This document shows positions 6,402 through 14,149 of a stretch of 14,686 bases of DNA, one piece after another. Under the pieces are notes generated by a model. It made no database searches, was not told where the DNA came from, and saw nothing but the letters and a program-made list of their open reading frames with translations. Both the position numbers and the translations under genes were made by a program. Within the stretch, counting starts at the first letter, position 1. Each line of letters opens with the position of its first letter. The stretch comes from Bacteroides sp. (GTDB taxonomy: Bacteria > Bacteroidota > Bacteroidia > Bacteroidales > GCA-2748055), in NCBI GenBank assembly GCA_011048475.1, contig DSDZ01000442.1:1-14686 (forward strand). The letters run 5' to 3'.

Positions 6402-9152
6402 ATGAATACAAGAACAGCTGCGCTAAAACAGCGGCTGATGCTGCTCGTGATGCTGACGGCAGCCTGTTTTCCGGCTGTGTCGGGACAGGGGTTTTTGCAT
6501 GCGGACGGGAAGCAGATCGTAGACGGGACGGGAGAGAACTTGATCCTGAGGGGGATCGGGACGGGGAACTGGATGCTGCAGGAAGGGTATATGATGGAGA
6601 CCGGTGACATTGCCGGCACCCAGCACGAATTCAGGGAAAAGCTGATCAACACCATCGGCGAGGCGCTCACCGACAGTTTCTATACAATCTGGCTGGCGAA
6701 CCACTGTACCCGGACCGATGTTGACTCCCTGGCCTCATGGGGATTCAACAGCGTGCGGGTGGCCATGCATTACAAGTGGTTCACGCTTCCCATCGAAGAG
6801 GAACCCGTCAGCGGGGAGCACACATGGCTTGAGAAGGGATTTGAAATGATCGATTCGCTGCTGGACTGGTGCGGCGACAATGAGATGTATCTGATCCTGG
6901 ACCTGCACGGGGCGCCCGGGGGACAGGGGACCAATGCTTCCATTTCGGATTATGACCCTTCCAAACCTTCCCTGTGGGAGAGCCAGGAGAACAAGGACAA
7001 GACGGTGGCCCTCTGGACCAGGCTGGCAGGAAGGTACAGCGATGAGCCCTGGATGGGGGGATATGACCTGATCAATGAGACCAACTGGACCTTCCCCGAA
7101 GGGAACAACTCCCGGCTGAGGGACCTGTTTGTCCGGATCACCGATTCCATCCGGAGGGTGGACCCGAACCACATGATCATCATCGAGGGGAACTGGTTCG
7201 CCAACGATTTTTCCGGACTGACCCCTCCGTGGGATGACAACATGGCCTACAGTTTTCACAAATACTGGAGCTTTAACGATCCCGGCTCGCTGAACTGGGT
7301 GCTGGATCTGAGAAACAATTACAATGTGCCCATCTGGCTGGGTGAGTCGGGGGAGAATTCCAATACCTGGTTCACCAACCTGATCAGCCTCTGCGAATCC
7401 CTGAACACCGGCTGGTCCTGGTGGCCCCTGAAAAAAGCGGGGATCAACAATCCCCTGCGGGTGGAGATCAACGACGACTACCTGCAGCTGATCGACAACT
7501 GGAGAGGGAACGGACCTTTCCTCTCTGCAGAGGAGGCCTTCCAGGCGGTGCTCACTTTTGCGGACCGGCACCGGATCGGGAACTGCCATTTCCAGAAGGA
7601 TGTGGTGGATGCCATGATCCGGCAGCCCCACACCACGGAAACGTTGCCCTTTGTCCGGCGCACGGTGAATGACACGGTGTTTGCACCGGAATATGACCTG
7701 GGACGAAACGGACATGCATACTTCGACGTGGATACGGCCGATTACCACGGCGACATGGATGGCACCTACACCGACTGGAACAGCGGATGGTCCTTCAGGA
7801 ACGACGGGGTGGACCTTGAGCCCTGCGGAGATGCACCGCCGGGCAATGGATATAATGTGGGATGGACTGAAAACGGCGAGTGGGTCAGCTACACGCTGAT
7901 CAATGATTCTGCGGCGGCTTACACCATGGAGCTGCGCTCTGCATCCGCCGGGAACGGGTCCCGCATCCATGTGGAGGTGAACGGAGCGGATGCCTCAGGT
8001 CCCGTTGAACTGCCCGCCACCGGCGGATGGCAGCAGTGGGTTTCCAAGGAGATCGGGGGGATCATTTTGCCGGAAGGTACGGTCCGGGTGAAGATCGTCT
8101 TTGAAAGGGGCGGATCCAACCTGAACTGGTTCAGGTTCAGCAATCCGCAGCCGGTATCGCTGCTGCCCTTCAAAGCCCTCTCCGCGGTTACCTCCGTCCT
8201 GGAAAACAAGATTCACATTACCCTCAATAAGCAGGTAACCGCACCTGTATCCCCGGAGGTGTCGGATTTTTCCCTGACCGGGAGCGGATCGGAAAAGATG
8301 TTGGAGAAGGCGGAGCTGAGCGGGGAGACGGGACGCGTGCTGGTGCTGACCTCTGCCATTCCCCTCTTCTTCAATGAGTTGCTCCGGGTTACCTATTCAG
8401 GAAGCGGTATCATGCACGCGGACCAGCCGCTTGAGCCGTTCAGCGACCTGGCGGTGCAGAACATGCTGGCCAGGCACTTCCAGGTCCCGGCAAGGATCCA
8501 GGCAGAATATTTTTACGAGAACAGCGGGCTTCAGCTGGAGACCTGCACGGATGCGGGAGGGGGACAGAACACAGGTTATGCGGACCGGGGCGATTACCTG
8601 GACTATGTACTGTATGTGCCCGGGGCGGGGGATTACCTGATGGATTTCCGCATCGCCACGGAACGGTACAACGCGGGCCTGCAGATCCTGGAAAAACAGG
8701 AAGACAGGTTTGAGGTGCTGGGCAACATGTTGTTTGAGCGGACCGGCGGATGGCAGAGCTGGACCACCCAGACGACTTCGGTCACGCTGAATGAGGGAAA
8801 GTATCTGATCAGGTTGCTGGTGACAGGGGACGAGCACAACCTGAACTGGTTTGAATTCAGGCAACCGGTATCCGGCCGGATGAAACCCGGATCCCGTCAT
8901 GAGGAGGGATTTTTCCTGATCTATCCCAACCCGGCTTCCGGCCGGACTACATTTATATGGAACAGACCCCATTCACAGCCGGCAGGGATTCATGTTTTTG
9001 ACAGCATGGGCCGGGTTGTGTTCAGTGGTCAGCTGTACGGAGACAGGGTGGTGATAGATCTTTCGGGCTGGCAGTCAGGGATCTATCTGGTACAGATAAA
9101 ATCGGGGGATGACCTGCAACTGGAGAAACTGGTGGTGCAGCCGACACCCTAA
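6402..9152 (+). CDS. Secreted GH5 family glycoside hydrolase with two CBM6-like modules and T9SS tail
   Basis: This 916-residue protein starts at ATG 6402, which gives a clean signal peptide (1 to about 28, ending AVSG). The GTG at 6384 would overlap the probable -7 box. The GH5 domain (about 30-350) has the expected residues: R119 in SVRVAMH, H169 in DLHGAPGGQ, N225-E226 in LINETNW (acid/base), H286 in SFHKYW, and E315 in LGESGE (nucleophile). A CBM6-like module (434-580, closing LNWFRF) is followed by an Ig-like segment (about 585-690). A second CBM6-like module (694-820, starting RIQAEYFYEN and closing LNWFEF) and a T9SS sorting domain (837-916, IYPNPASG) complete it. It probably cleaves a beta-glucan or beta-mannan chain at the cell surface; the DLHGAPGGQ motif recalls exo-1,3-beta-glucanase-type GH5 enzymes, but substrate cannot be fixed by eye. 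It is a single-gene unit; its stop codon interlocks with that of the convergent DUF5989 gene. Confidence 0.94.
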   Translation: MNTRTAALKQRLMLLVMLTAACFPAVSGQGFLHADGKQIVDGTGENLILRGIGTGNWMLQEGYMMETGDIAGTQHEFREKLINTIGEALTDSFYTIWLANHCTRTDVDSLASWGFNSVRVAMHYKWFTLPIEEEPVSGEHTWLEKGFEMIDSLLDWCGDNEMYLILDLHGAPGGQGTNASISDYDPSKPSLWESQENKDKTVALWTRLAGRYSDEPWMGGYDLINETNWTFPEGNNSRLRDLFVRITDSIRRVDPNHMIIIEGNWFANDFSGLTPPWDDNMAYSFHKYWSFNDPGSLNWVLDLRNNYNVPIWLGESGENSNTWFTNLISLCESLNTGWSWWPLKKAGINNPLRVEINDDYLQLIDNWRGNGPFLSAEEAFQAVLTFADRHRIGNCHFQKDVVDAMIRQPHTTETLPFVRRTVNDTVFAPEYDLGRNGHAYFDVDTADYHGDMDGTYTDWNSGWSFRNDGVDLEPCGDAPPGNGYNVGWTENGEWVSYTLINDSAAAYTMELRSASAGNGSRIHVEVNGADASGPVELPATGGWQQWVSKEIGGIILPEGTVRVKIVFERGGSNLNWFRFSNPQPVSLLPFKALSAVTSVLENKIHITLNKQVTAPVSPEVSDFSLTGSGSEKMLEKAELSGETGRVLVLTSAIPLFFNELLRVTYSGSGIMHADQPLEPFSDLAVQNMLARHFQVPARIQAEYFYENSGLQLETCTDAGGGQNTGYADRGDYLDYVLYVPGAGDYLMDFRIATERYNAGLQILEKQEDRFEVLGNMLFERTGGWQSWTTQTTSVTLNEGKYLIRLLVTGDEHNLNWFEFRQPVSGRMKPGSRHEEGFFLIYPNPASGRTTFIWNRPHSQPAGIHVFDSMGRVVFSGQLYGDRVVIDLSGWQSGIYLVQIKSGDDLQLEKLVVQPTP

Positions 9153-9298
9153 AACAGGGTATAGATAAAGGGAGCCAGGGCGCTGCCGCTGCTCAGAACG
9201 ATCAGGAGCCCGAATATGAGCAGGATGACGATCAGCGGGATCAGCCAGAGTTTCTTTCGTTCCCTGATATATTTCCAGAGGTCTCGCAGGAATTCCAT
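9149..9298 (-). CDS. DUF5989 family single-helix miniprotein
   Basis: This 49-residue protein starts MEFLRDLWKYIRERKK, continues with one hydrophobic helix (about residues 17-38), and ends SGSALAPFIYTLF. That N-terminal charged helix, transmembrane segment and APFIYTLF ending is the signature of DUF5989. The ATG at 9298 is chosen because it gives the family's normal start and leaves 16 bp after the SGNH gene; an ATG at 9331 would overlap that gene. Its TAG (9151-9149) interlocks with the GH5 TAA (9150-9152). Family members often lie beside carbamoyltransferase, SxtJ-like and SGNH genes of exopolysaccharide or glycan-modification loci; function is unknown. Only the SGNH partner is visible here. 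Confidence 0.9.
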   Translation of the reverse strand: MEFLRDLWKYIRERKKLWLIPLIVILLIFGLLIVLSSGSALAPFIYTLF

Positions 9299-9314
9299 CT
9301 CTTTCCGGTTATCC

Positions 9315-11579
9315 TTATTGCACATGTGCAATCAGCCCGGCCAGGATCTCAACCGATCCGTTTTCCGGATCCACATCCTTCAGCCTCTCAAGTGATTCCG
9401 AGGCTTTCTGTATCTCCTCCTGGCCGATGCAAAGATAAATGAATTCCTGAAGGAAATCAGGATCAAAGGCGAATTCATCGTAGACCCGGGAAAAATGATC
9501 AAGGGCTTCCCGGGGCCGGTCCAGCCGGATGGAGATCTCCCCTGCATACCTGCGGGCCACGTGCGAGTCATATCTGAGGAGAGAATTTTCCAGGATGGAC
9601 AGGGCTCTTTCCGCGTCTCCCTCCTCCAGCACCTGCATGGCGGCGGTGACCTGTTCCCGCGTCTGGTAAGGGACATAGCGAAGGTAGGTATATCTTTTCG
9701 GGGGGATCGCAAGGTACTGACCTGCCTCGTATCTTCTGAGCTGTTCAGCGATCGCAAGCGCATCTTCTTCCTGGTTGCCGTAAACACAGGCCATGTATAG
9801 TTTCCCAAGGGTCTTCAGGCGCTCGGACTGATCCTCTGTCAGTTCGAAAGCCTCCCGGAAACACCTCCTGGCATTGCCGTAATCGGCTTTGATCAGGGAT
9901 ATCTCGCCCATTCTGTAAGTGGCATAAAAGGAGCGTTCGAACTCCTGAGACTTCCGGAAATATTCCAGTGCCAGGGGAAGATCCCCGAGTTGCAGGAGAC
10001 AGGAGGCCGCATCCCGGTAATTTATAGCTACGTAAGGGTTTGTACGCAGCAATGCCTCATATTCCCTGCAGGCGGCCCCATGATTGCCCGCTGCTTCATA
10101 CTGCCTGGCCAGGGAAAGCCTGGTCTCGTCCAGGAAAAGCGCAGGGTTCCTGAAGACCTCGAATGCGATGGAATCAGATGTCGAATGAGGACGGTAGTGC
10201 AGCCGGTAGTCAGGAAGATCCACATCCGGCGGAACAAAGGGCCAGTACCTTTTCAGATTGGTCACCCGGTGATGCCCCAGCAGGCTGTCCAGTGCGGTGT
10301 ATCCCCAGTTGATTTTGTAGTAATCAGAAGGGTATACAATATGCTGCACCTCCCCGAGCAGGTGCGAAGCAACGATCTCCCTGAAAAATGCATCCGCCAT
10401 CAGGAAGCTGCCTGCAATATTCGGGTGCACATGCTCTGTCATCAGGTTGTTCCCTGCAATGCCCCCGGGAGAAGCCTCCCGGAACCGGTCCGGCATGGGG
10501 ACCGGATATACTCCGTGTGCGCGGGAAAGCTCCCGGAGGATCCGGTTCACCTCCCCGCTTGCCCTGAAACGGACTCCGTCAAGATCCTTCGCTTCCTCAA
10601 ACAAGGTGATTGCAATGTCGTAATCGCCGTTTGCATATGCCTGCCGTGCCATGGTGAATTTTTGCCAGGCCTCGTCTTCCTGTCCCGACGATAACGCGCT
10701 CAGGGGCGGGACATCCCGCAGGTTGCTGACCACCTCACTGAGAAAAACGGGGATGCCCTTCCGGGTGTACCGACTGACCAGCGCTTCCATGTTCTGTTCG
10801 AACCGTTTCATGGCCAGCCGGTACCGGTCGCTGTCAAGGGGGATCGTCTGCCCGGCGGCCATCCGTTTCATCAGGGTGCCGTGCACCGCATCGATGCCAG
10901 CGGAGCCTGCTTTGTCCATGACAGCGCCGATGATGTTCCGGAACAGCTGGTAGAGGCGCAGGTCCATCAGGGCCAGGTGGGTCCGGGTGAGGAGCCGGCT
11001 TTTGCTCATGCTTTCGTTGGATGCCACCCCGAATGCCCCGTAGAACTCGTTGTGCCCGGCGTAGACCAGGACGGCGTCTGGATCCTGCCGGATGATTTCT
11101 CTTGTGTAATCCAGAAGGGTATGGCTGTTGATGGCCGTAATGGCGGTGTTGACCATCTCGATCTTCCGGTCAGGATATGCATCCTGCAGCCTTTCGTGCA
11201 GGATCCGGGAGAACATCAGGTTTTTTTCGTAGGGGAAGCCCACGACAGTGGAGCTTCCCATCACGAAGATGCGGAAGGTCCCTTCCGGTTTACGCTTCAG
11301 GAAAATGTCGTTGGGGGGCGCATCATATTCGAGCTTCCGGAAATACTTCCTACCCACCTCCGGGTTCAGGATCATATATTGTTCATATCCTTCCCTGGGA
11401 TTGGGTATGAAGAGCCCCGTGTCGCCGCCGAAGGAAAAGATCCTCAGGATCCCTTCGAGCAACAGCAGGATGACCAGCGGCAGGCTCAGGGTGATTATCC
11501 TGAACCAGATCTTACGTGTGTCCGGGCCCTTTTTTACCCCGGGATCGATTCCTTTCATGAACGGGAGTGAAACTGGCAT
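9315..11579 (-). CDS. Membrane-anchored SGNH/GDSL-type hydrolase with TPR repeats
   Basis: Starting at ATG 11579, this is 754 residues. GTG 11591 and ATG 11558 are alternatives; 11579 sits at the sharp change from AT-rich spacer to GC-rich coding sequence. A transmembrane helix (about 23-48) follows a basic N terminus. The SGNH fold shows block I MGSSTVVG with predicted nucleophile S110, block III GHNE with N177, and block V EHVHPN with H385 preceded by E382. A TPR-like hairpin is inserted (about 303-350), and a C-terminal TPR array runs from about 486 (RLSLARQYEAAG, DLPLALEYFRKSQ, YGNARRCFREAFE). Such enzymes can act as esterases or acyltransferases on cell-surface glycans; substrate is unknown. 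The downstream DUF5989 gene is 16 bp away, so the two are probably co-transcribed. The promoter must lie in 11580-11754. Confidence 0.9.
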   Translation of the reverse strand: MPVSLPFMKGIDPGVKKGPDTRKIWFRIITLSLPLVILLLLEGILRIFSFGGDTGLFIPNPREGYEQYMILNPEVGRKYFRKLEYDAPPNDIFLKRKPEGTFRIFVMGSSTVVGFPYEKNLMFSRILHERLQDAYPDRKIEMVNTAITAINSHTLLDYTREIIRQDPDAVLVYAGHNEFYGAFGVASNESMSKSRLLTRTHLALMDLRLYQLFRNIIGAVMDKAGSAGIDAVHGTLMKRMAAGQTIPLDSDRYRLAMKRFEQNMEALVSRYTRKGIPVFLSEVVSNLRDVPPLSALSSGQEDEAWQKFTMARQAYANGDYDIAITLFEEAKDLDGVRFRASGEVNRILRELSRAHGVYPVPMPDRFREASPGGIAGNNLMTEHVHPNIAGSFLMADAFFREIVASHLLGEVQHIVYPSDYYKINWGYTALDSLLGHHRVTNLKRYWPFVPPDVDLPDYRLHYRPHSTSDSIAFEVFRNPALFLDETRLSLARQYEAAGNHGAACREYEALLRTNPYVAINYRDAASCLLQLGDLPLALEYFRKSQEFERSFYATYRMGEISLIKADYGNARRCFREAFELTEDQSERLKTLGKLYMACVYGNQEEDALAIAEQLRRYEAGQYLAIPPKRYTYLRYVPYQTREQVTAAMQVLEEGDAERALSILENSLLRYDSHVARRYAGEISIRLDRPREALDHFSRVYDEFAFDPDFLQEFIYLCIGQEEIQKASESLERLKDVDPENGSVEILAGLIAHVQ

Positions 11580-11612
11580 GGAAACATACACAATTTATCA
11601 TTCACTGCCAAG

Positions 11613-11624
11613 CATTCATGAATG
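11613..11624. promoter_or_regulatory. 12-bp perfect palindrome CATTCATGAATG
   Basis: CATTCATGAATG is self-complementary over all 12 bases and lies about 34 bp upstream of the SGNH start, next to the nine-T run. Its size and position fit an operator for a dimeric regulator acting on the SGNH/DUF5989 transcript. No second copy was noticed elsewhere in the window, and chance cannot be excluded. Confidence 0.3.
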
Positions 11625-11702
11625 TTGCCTTTTTTTTTGGATTTGTGAATCGAAATTTCCTGGCATTGCCATATTTTGACATAAAAATTTATATATTGGT
11701 AG

Positions 11703-11727
11703 GCAATCTGGATCATGTTCAGATTGC
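11703..11727 (+). promoter_or_regulatory. Hairpin in the 5' leader of the CBM9-like gene
   Basis: GCAATCTG (11703-11710) and CAGATTGC (11720-11727) are perfect inverted repeats. In RNA the stem extends by a G-U and an A-U pair to 10 bp with a 5-nt loop. It begins immediately after the best -7 candidate, so it would lie at or very near the mRNA 5' end, 27 nt before the ATG. It could protect the transcript from 5' decay, or be an operator. Confidence 0.6.
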
Positions 11728-11754
11728 ATCTATGTCTAACTAAAAACTTAAGCT

Positions 11755-13782
11755 ATGAGATTGAAGATTTTTACTTTTTTTCTCTGCGCAATCTTTGTTG
11801 CGGGGGTTACTGCCCAGGACCGGCCCACGCATGAGGTAAAAAAGGTTGACGTGGGACCGGATGTGGACGGTGTGGTGGATGAACTCTGGAATGATGTGGA
11901 AGCGATGCCCATCGATAGAAATTTCCAGAGCGAGCTTCCCACCATCGGAGCATCAGGTGAATCATTCTGGAAGATGGTATGGGTGGAAGGCGAGGGGATC
12001 TATGTGATCCTCGTCGTCAATGATGACGTGTTCTATCCCCACTACGCAGTTGATCCTATCGGAAATTCCTGGGAATACGACAAGCCCGAGATCTATTTCG
12101 ACTGCAACTATGTTCTTCAGGATGATGGCGGAGCTTCCGCAGAAGGACAGCCGGGCAACGGTCACCACCAGTGTGCCCCGCCGTTTGAGGACGGAAAGAA
12201 CGACGGTACACTCCTGGATGCCGGTGTGGATGGCGAGGGAGACGCCGATGACCTGGGTGTGAAGTATGCCATGATGGTCAATGACCCGGATTATATTTCC
12301 GAGTACTTCTTCCCCATGGAATATCTGACGGACAAGGATGGGGCCATCAATGACCTGAGCGGAGAAGTGGGTTTCGATGTGACCATCATCGACAGGGATC
12401 CGGGTGATGCTGCCCGCAAGCGTGCTGTCTGGGCCAATGAAGGATTGTACGGTGATGCCAATGAGTCCTGGAACAGCATGGACGAATGCGGCATCCTCAC
12501 CTTTCAGGGTGTCGGCGACAAGGTCTATGTGGAAAGTGTCAGCCTGACCGGAGGGGATATCACCAAGAACAACCTCCCGTTGCAGATCCAGGCCGAGGTC
12601 CTTCCGGAGGACGCCACCAACAAAAACCTGTCATGGTCGGTTGAAAATGTCACGGGAAGGGCAAAGATCAACAAAAATGGGGTGCTTACTCCCATTGCTG
12701 ACGGGCTGGTCACTGTCAAAGCTGAAACGGTGGACGGCTCTTACCTGGATGCATCCATTGATGTGAACATCAGCGGTCAGCTCGTCTCCATGCCCGAGAT
12801 CAACCTGATCAGGAATGGTTACTTTAATGACGTGGATGCATTTGGCGATGCCCTAGAATGGACCGGCACTCGTCAGGTGTTTGATGGTGTGGCAACGATT
12901 GCAGCCCACGAATGGCAGACCAATGTCTGGGATACCAGGATGGACCAGCAGCGTTTCGGATGCAATACAACCGACCAGTACTATCTCACCTTTGTGGCAT
13001 GGGGAGATGATTCCGACACATTGAATGTGGACTTTGAAGATCCTTCCAACGATTACAACAGGTACGGCACCTCTACCCACGAACTCTCCACCGGAGAATC
13101 GGAATGGAACGTGGTGACCGATGTGGTGCCTACCAAGTATGTATTCGATGTGGTCTTTAACGAAAAGCTTGAGAACACCACCGAGCATTTTAATTTCTTC
13201 GCCGGACATCATGAACCCACTTTGTACATCGACAGTGTCATCCTCTACAATGAGAATGACCTGGCCCTGATCACCGATTACAAACCGGTGGAATCGATCG
13301 AAGTGAGCGCTGACGGCGATGCGGTGGTACCCGTGGGAGGCACGCTGCAGATGCTGGCGGATGTGCAGCCGGCAGATGCCGACTATACAGATGTTTACTG
13401 GAGCGTGGAGCCCGGGACAGGGGATGCCACCATTGATGAGACCGGCCTCCTGACCGGCGATACCATCGGGACCGTGACCGTGGTCGCCAAGGCATCGGAC
13501 GACAGCGAGAAATACGACATGCTTGAAGTTATCGTGACCTGGCCGGAAGGTATTGAGGAGCAGAGTGTGAAGCCCCTGAATATTTATCCGAATCCTGCTG
13601 TGGACCGGCTGACCGTTGAGCTTGCCACGGCGAATGAAGTTGTAAGCATTTACAACAGCGTGGGGCAGAAAATCGAAGAAGTGAACGTCAGCGGTAACAG
13701 GCACATTTTTGACATCAGCAGCTACGCGCGGGGCATCTATTTTGTGAAAACCGGCGACACAGTCGCAAAATTCATCAAATAG
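11755..13782 (+). CDS. Secreted CBM9-like / Ig-like / galactose-binding-like protein with T9SS tail
   Basis: This 675-residue protein has a signal peptide (1-20, cut at VTA-Q). Residues about 30-251 resemble a CBM9-type carbohydrate-binding domain (DGVVDELWNDVEAMPI near the start, FWKMVWVEGEGIYVILVVND, and EIYFDCN). That domain carries an Asp/Gly-rich loop at 121-168 that could bind calcium. A bacterial Ig-like (Big_2-type) domain (257-342, SVSLTGG...LSWSVEN...GVLTPIADGLVTVKA) follows. Next is a galactose-binding-like module (347-500, NLIRNGYFNDVDAFGDALEW at the start and YIDSVILYNEND at the end). A second Big_2-type domain (512-597) and a sorting domain (607-675, IYPNPAVDRLTVEL) complete it. 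No catalytic motif is seen, so it is probably a surface adhesin or glycan-binding protein, or a scaffold for polysaccharide capture. It is a single-gene unit followed by a strong hairpin at 13813. Confidence 0.9.
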   Translation: MRLKIFTFFLCAIFVAGVTAQDRPTHEVKKVDVGPDVDGVVDELWNDVEAMPIDRNFQSELPTIGASGESFWKMVWVEGEGIYVILVVNDDVFYPHYAVDPIGNSWEYDKPEIYFDCNYVLQDDGGASAEGQPGNGHHQCAPPFEDGKNDGTLLDAGVDGEGDADDLGVKYAMMVNDPDYISEYFFPMEYLTDKDGAINDLSGEVGFDVTIIDRDPGDAARKRAVWANEGLYGDANESWNSMDECGILTFQGVGDKVYVESVSLTGGDITKNNLPLQIQAEVLPEDATNKNLSWSVENVTGRAKINKNGVLTPIADGLVTVKAETVDGSYLDASIDVNISGQLVSMPEINLIRNGYFNDVDAFGDALEWTGTRQVFDGVATIAAHEWQTNVWDTRMDQQRFGCNTTDQYYLTFVAWGDDSDTLNVDFEDPSNDYNRYGTSTHELSTGESEWNVVTDVVPTKYVFDVVFNEKLENTTEHFNFFAGHHEPTLYIDSVILYNENDLALITDYKPVESIEVSADGDAVVPVGGTLQMLADVQPADADYTDVYWSVEPGTGDATIDETGLLTGDTIGTVTVVAKASDDSEKYDMLEVIVTWPEGIEEQSVKPLNIYPNPAVDRLTVELATANEVVSIYNSVGQKIEEVNVSGNRHIFDISSYARGIYFVKTGDTVAKFIK

Positions 13783-13812
13783 CGGCTCTACGCAAAACAG
13801 ATTGATAAAGGA

Positions 13813-13839
13813 AGAGGGTGTCTCATAGAGACACCCTCT
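13813..13839 (+). terminator. 12-bp perfect hairpin downstream of the CBM9-like gene
   Basis: AGAGGGTGTCTC (13813-13824), loop ATA, and GAGACACCCTCT (13828-13839) form a perfect 12-bp stem 30 bp after the stop codon. The following acttattta is only weakly T-rich, so it may terminate inefficiently or act as an mRNA 3' stabiliser. Its left arm is also the left end of the larger repeat element described at 13813-14180. Confidence 0.65.
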
Positions 13840-13849
13840 ACTTATTTAG

Positions 13850-13871
13850 GACTAGTCACAAGTCACTAGTC
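13850..13871. repeat. 22-bp near-palindrome
   Basis: GACTAGTCAC (13850-13859), two bases AA, then GTCACTAGTC (13862-13871) are inverted copies with one mismatch in ten. It lies inside the repeat element, between the first hairpin and the AAGGGATGCTTT arm. It could be a protein-binding site or a second hairpin; nothing specific is recognised. Confidence 0.7.
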
Positions 13872-13908
13872 AAGGGATGCTTTCTCGTAACGTGCTAATT
13901 TGCTGCGC

Positions 13909-13944
13909 AAAAGATGCCAGGTTACTTCAAAAGCATCCCTTAGA
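13909..13944. repeat. Direct repeat copy 1 (36 bp)
   Basis: This stretch, from aaaagatgccagg to cttcaaaagcatccct plus four bases, matches 14114-14149 at 33 of 36 positions at an offset of 205 bp. The three differences are all transitions. Its distal part, AAAGCATCCCTT (13930-13941), is also a perfect inverted copy of AAGGGATGCTTT at 13872-13883. Confidence 0.9.
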
Positions 13945-14007
13945 GATAAAGTGTCAGGATACCCCGGAGGAAACCTACAAATACTTGTTTTACAAGGATT
14001 GGCTTCG

Positions 14008-14030
14008 CCGAGCTCGCAGGCTCGGTTTTT
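14008..14030 (+). terminator. Rho-independent terminator-like hairpin with T5
   Basis: CCGAGC (14008-14013), loop TCGCAG, GCTCGG (14020-14025), then TTTTT (14026-14030). The shape is that of an intrinsic terminator on the + strand. It lies at the centre of the nested repeat element, with no gene directly upstream in the element, so it may instead be part of the element's fold. Confidence 0.5.
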
Positions 14031-14113
14031 CAGCGACGATGGGGTATGCCTGACCGATTAAAAACGAAATTCCTGAAACACCAATCAGGTGCTCATTTAG
14101 TTTTGCCGCAGGA

Positions 14114-14149
14114 AAAAGATGCCAGGCTGCTTCAAAAGCATCCCTCAGA
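14114..14149. repeat. Direct repeat copy 2 (36 bp)
   Basis: This is the second copy of the 36-bp repeat first seen at 13909-13944 (33/36 identical). It lies in the right arm of the nested element, just inside the terminal ATGAGACACCCT. Confidence 0.9.

Larger units (their letters stand above)
11580..11754. promoter_or_regulatory. AT-rich divergent regulatory spacer
   Basis: The spacer is clearly richer in A/T than either flanking gene. It separates the SGNH unit (-) from the CBM9-like gene (+). Candidate + strand elements are TTTG at 11675-11678 and a -7-like TATATTGG at 11692-11699; their 13-bp spacing is shorter than the usual 19-21, and an alternative TTG at 11666-11668 is 23 bp away. A nine-T run occupies 11630-11638. 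A perfect 12-bp palindrome lies at 11613-11624, and the + start codon is preceded by an A-rich leader (taaaaacttaa) instead of a Shine-Dalgarno. The - strand promoter cannot be placed with confidence. Confidence 0.45.

Noticed and set aside
6735..7970. 411-codon open frame on the - strand opposite the GH5 gene
   Set aside because: It runs against the intact GH5 catalytic domain and reads as a Pro/His/Val-rich shadow without domains.
11661..11670. Sigma-54-type -24/-12 promoter (TGGCATTGCC)
   Set aside because: The GG and GC elements are too close together for a -24/-12 promoter.
12853..13704. 283-codon open frame on the - strand opposite the CBM9-like gene
   Set aside because: His/Gly/Ile-rich shadow of a gene with clear signal peptide and sorting domain.
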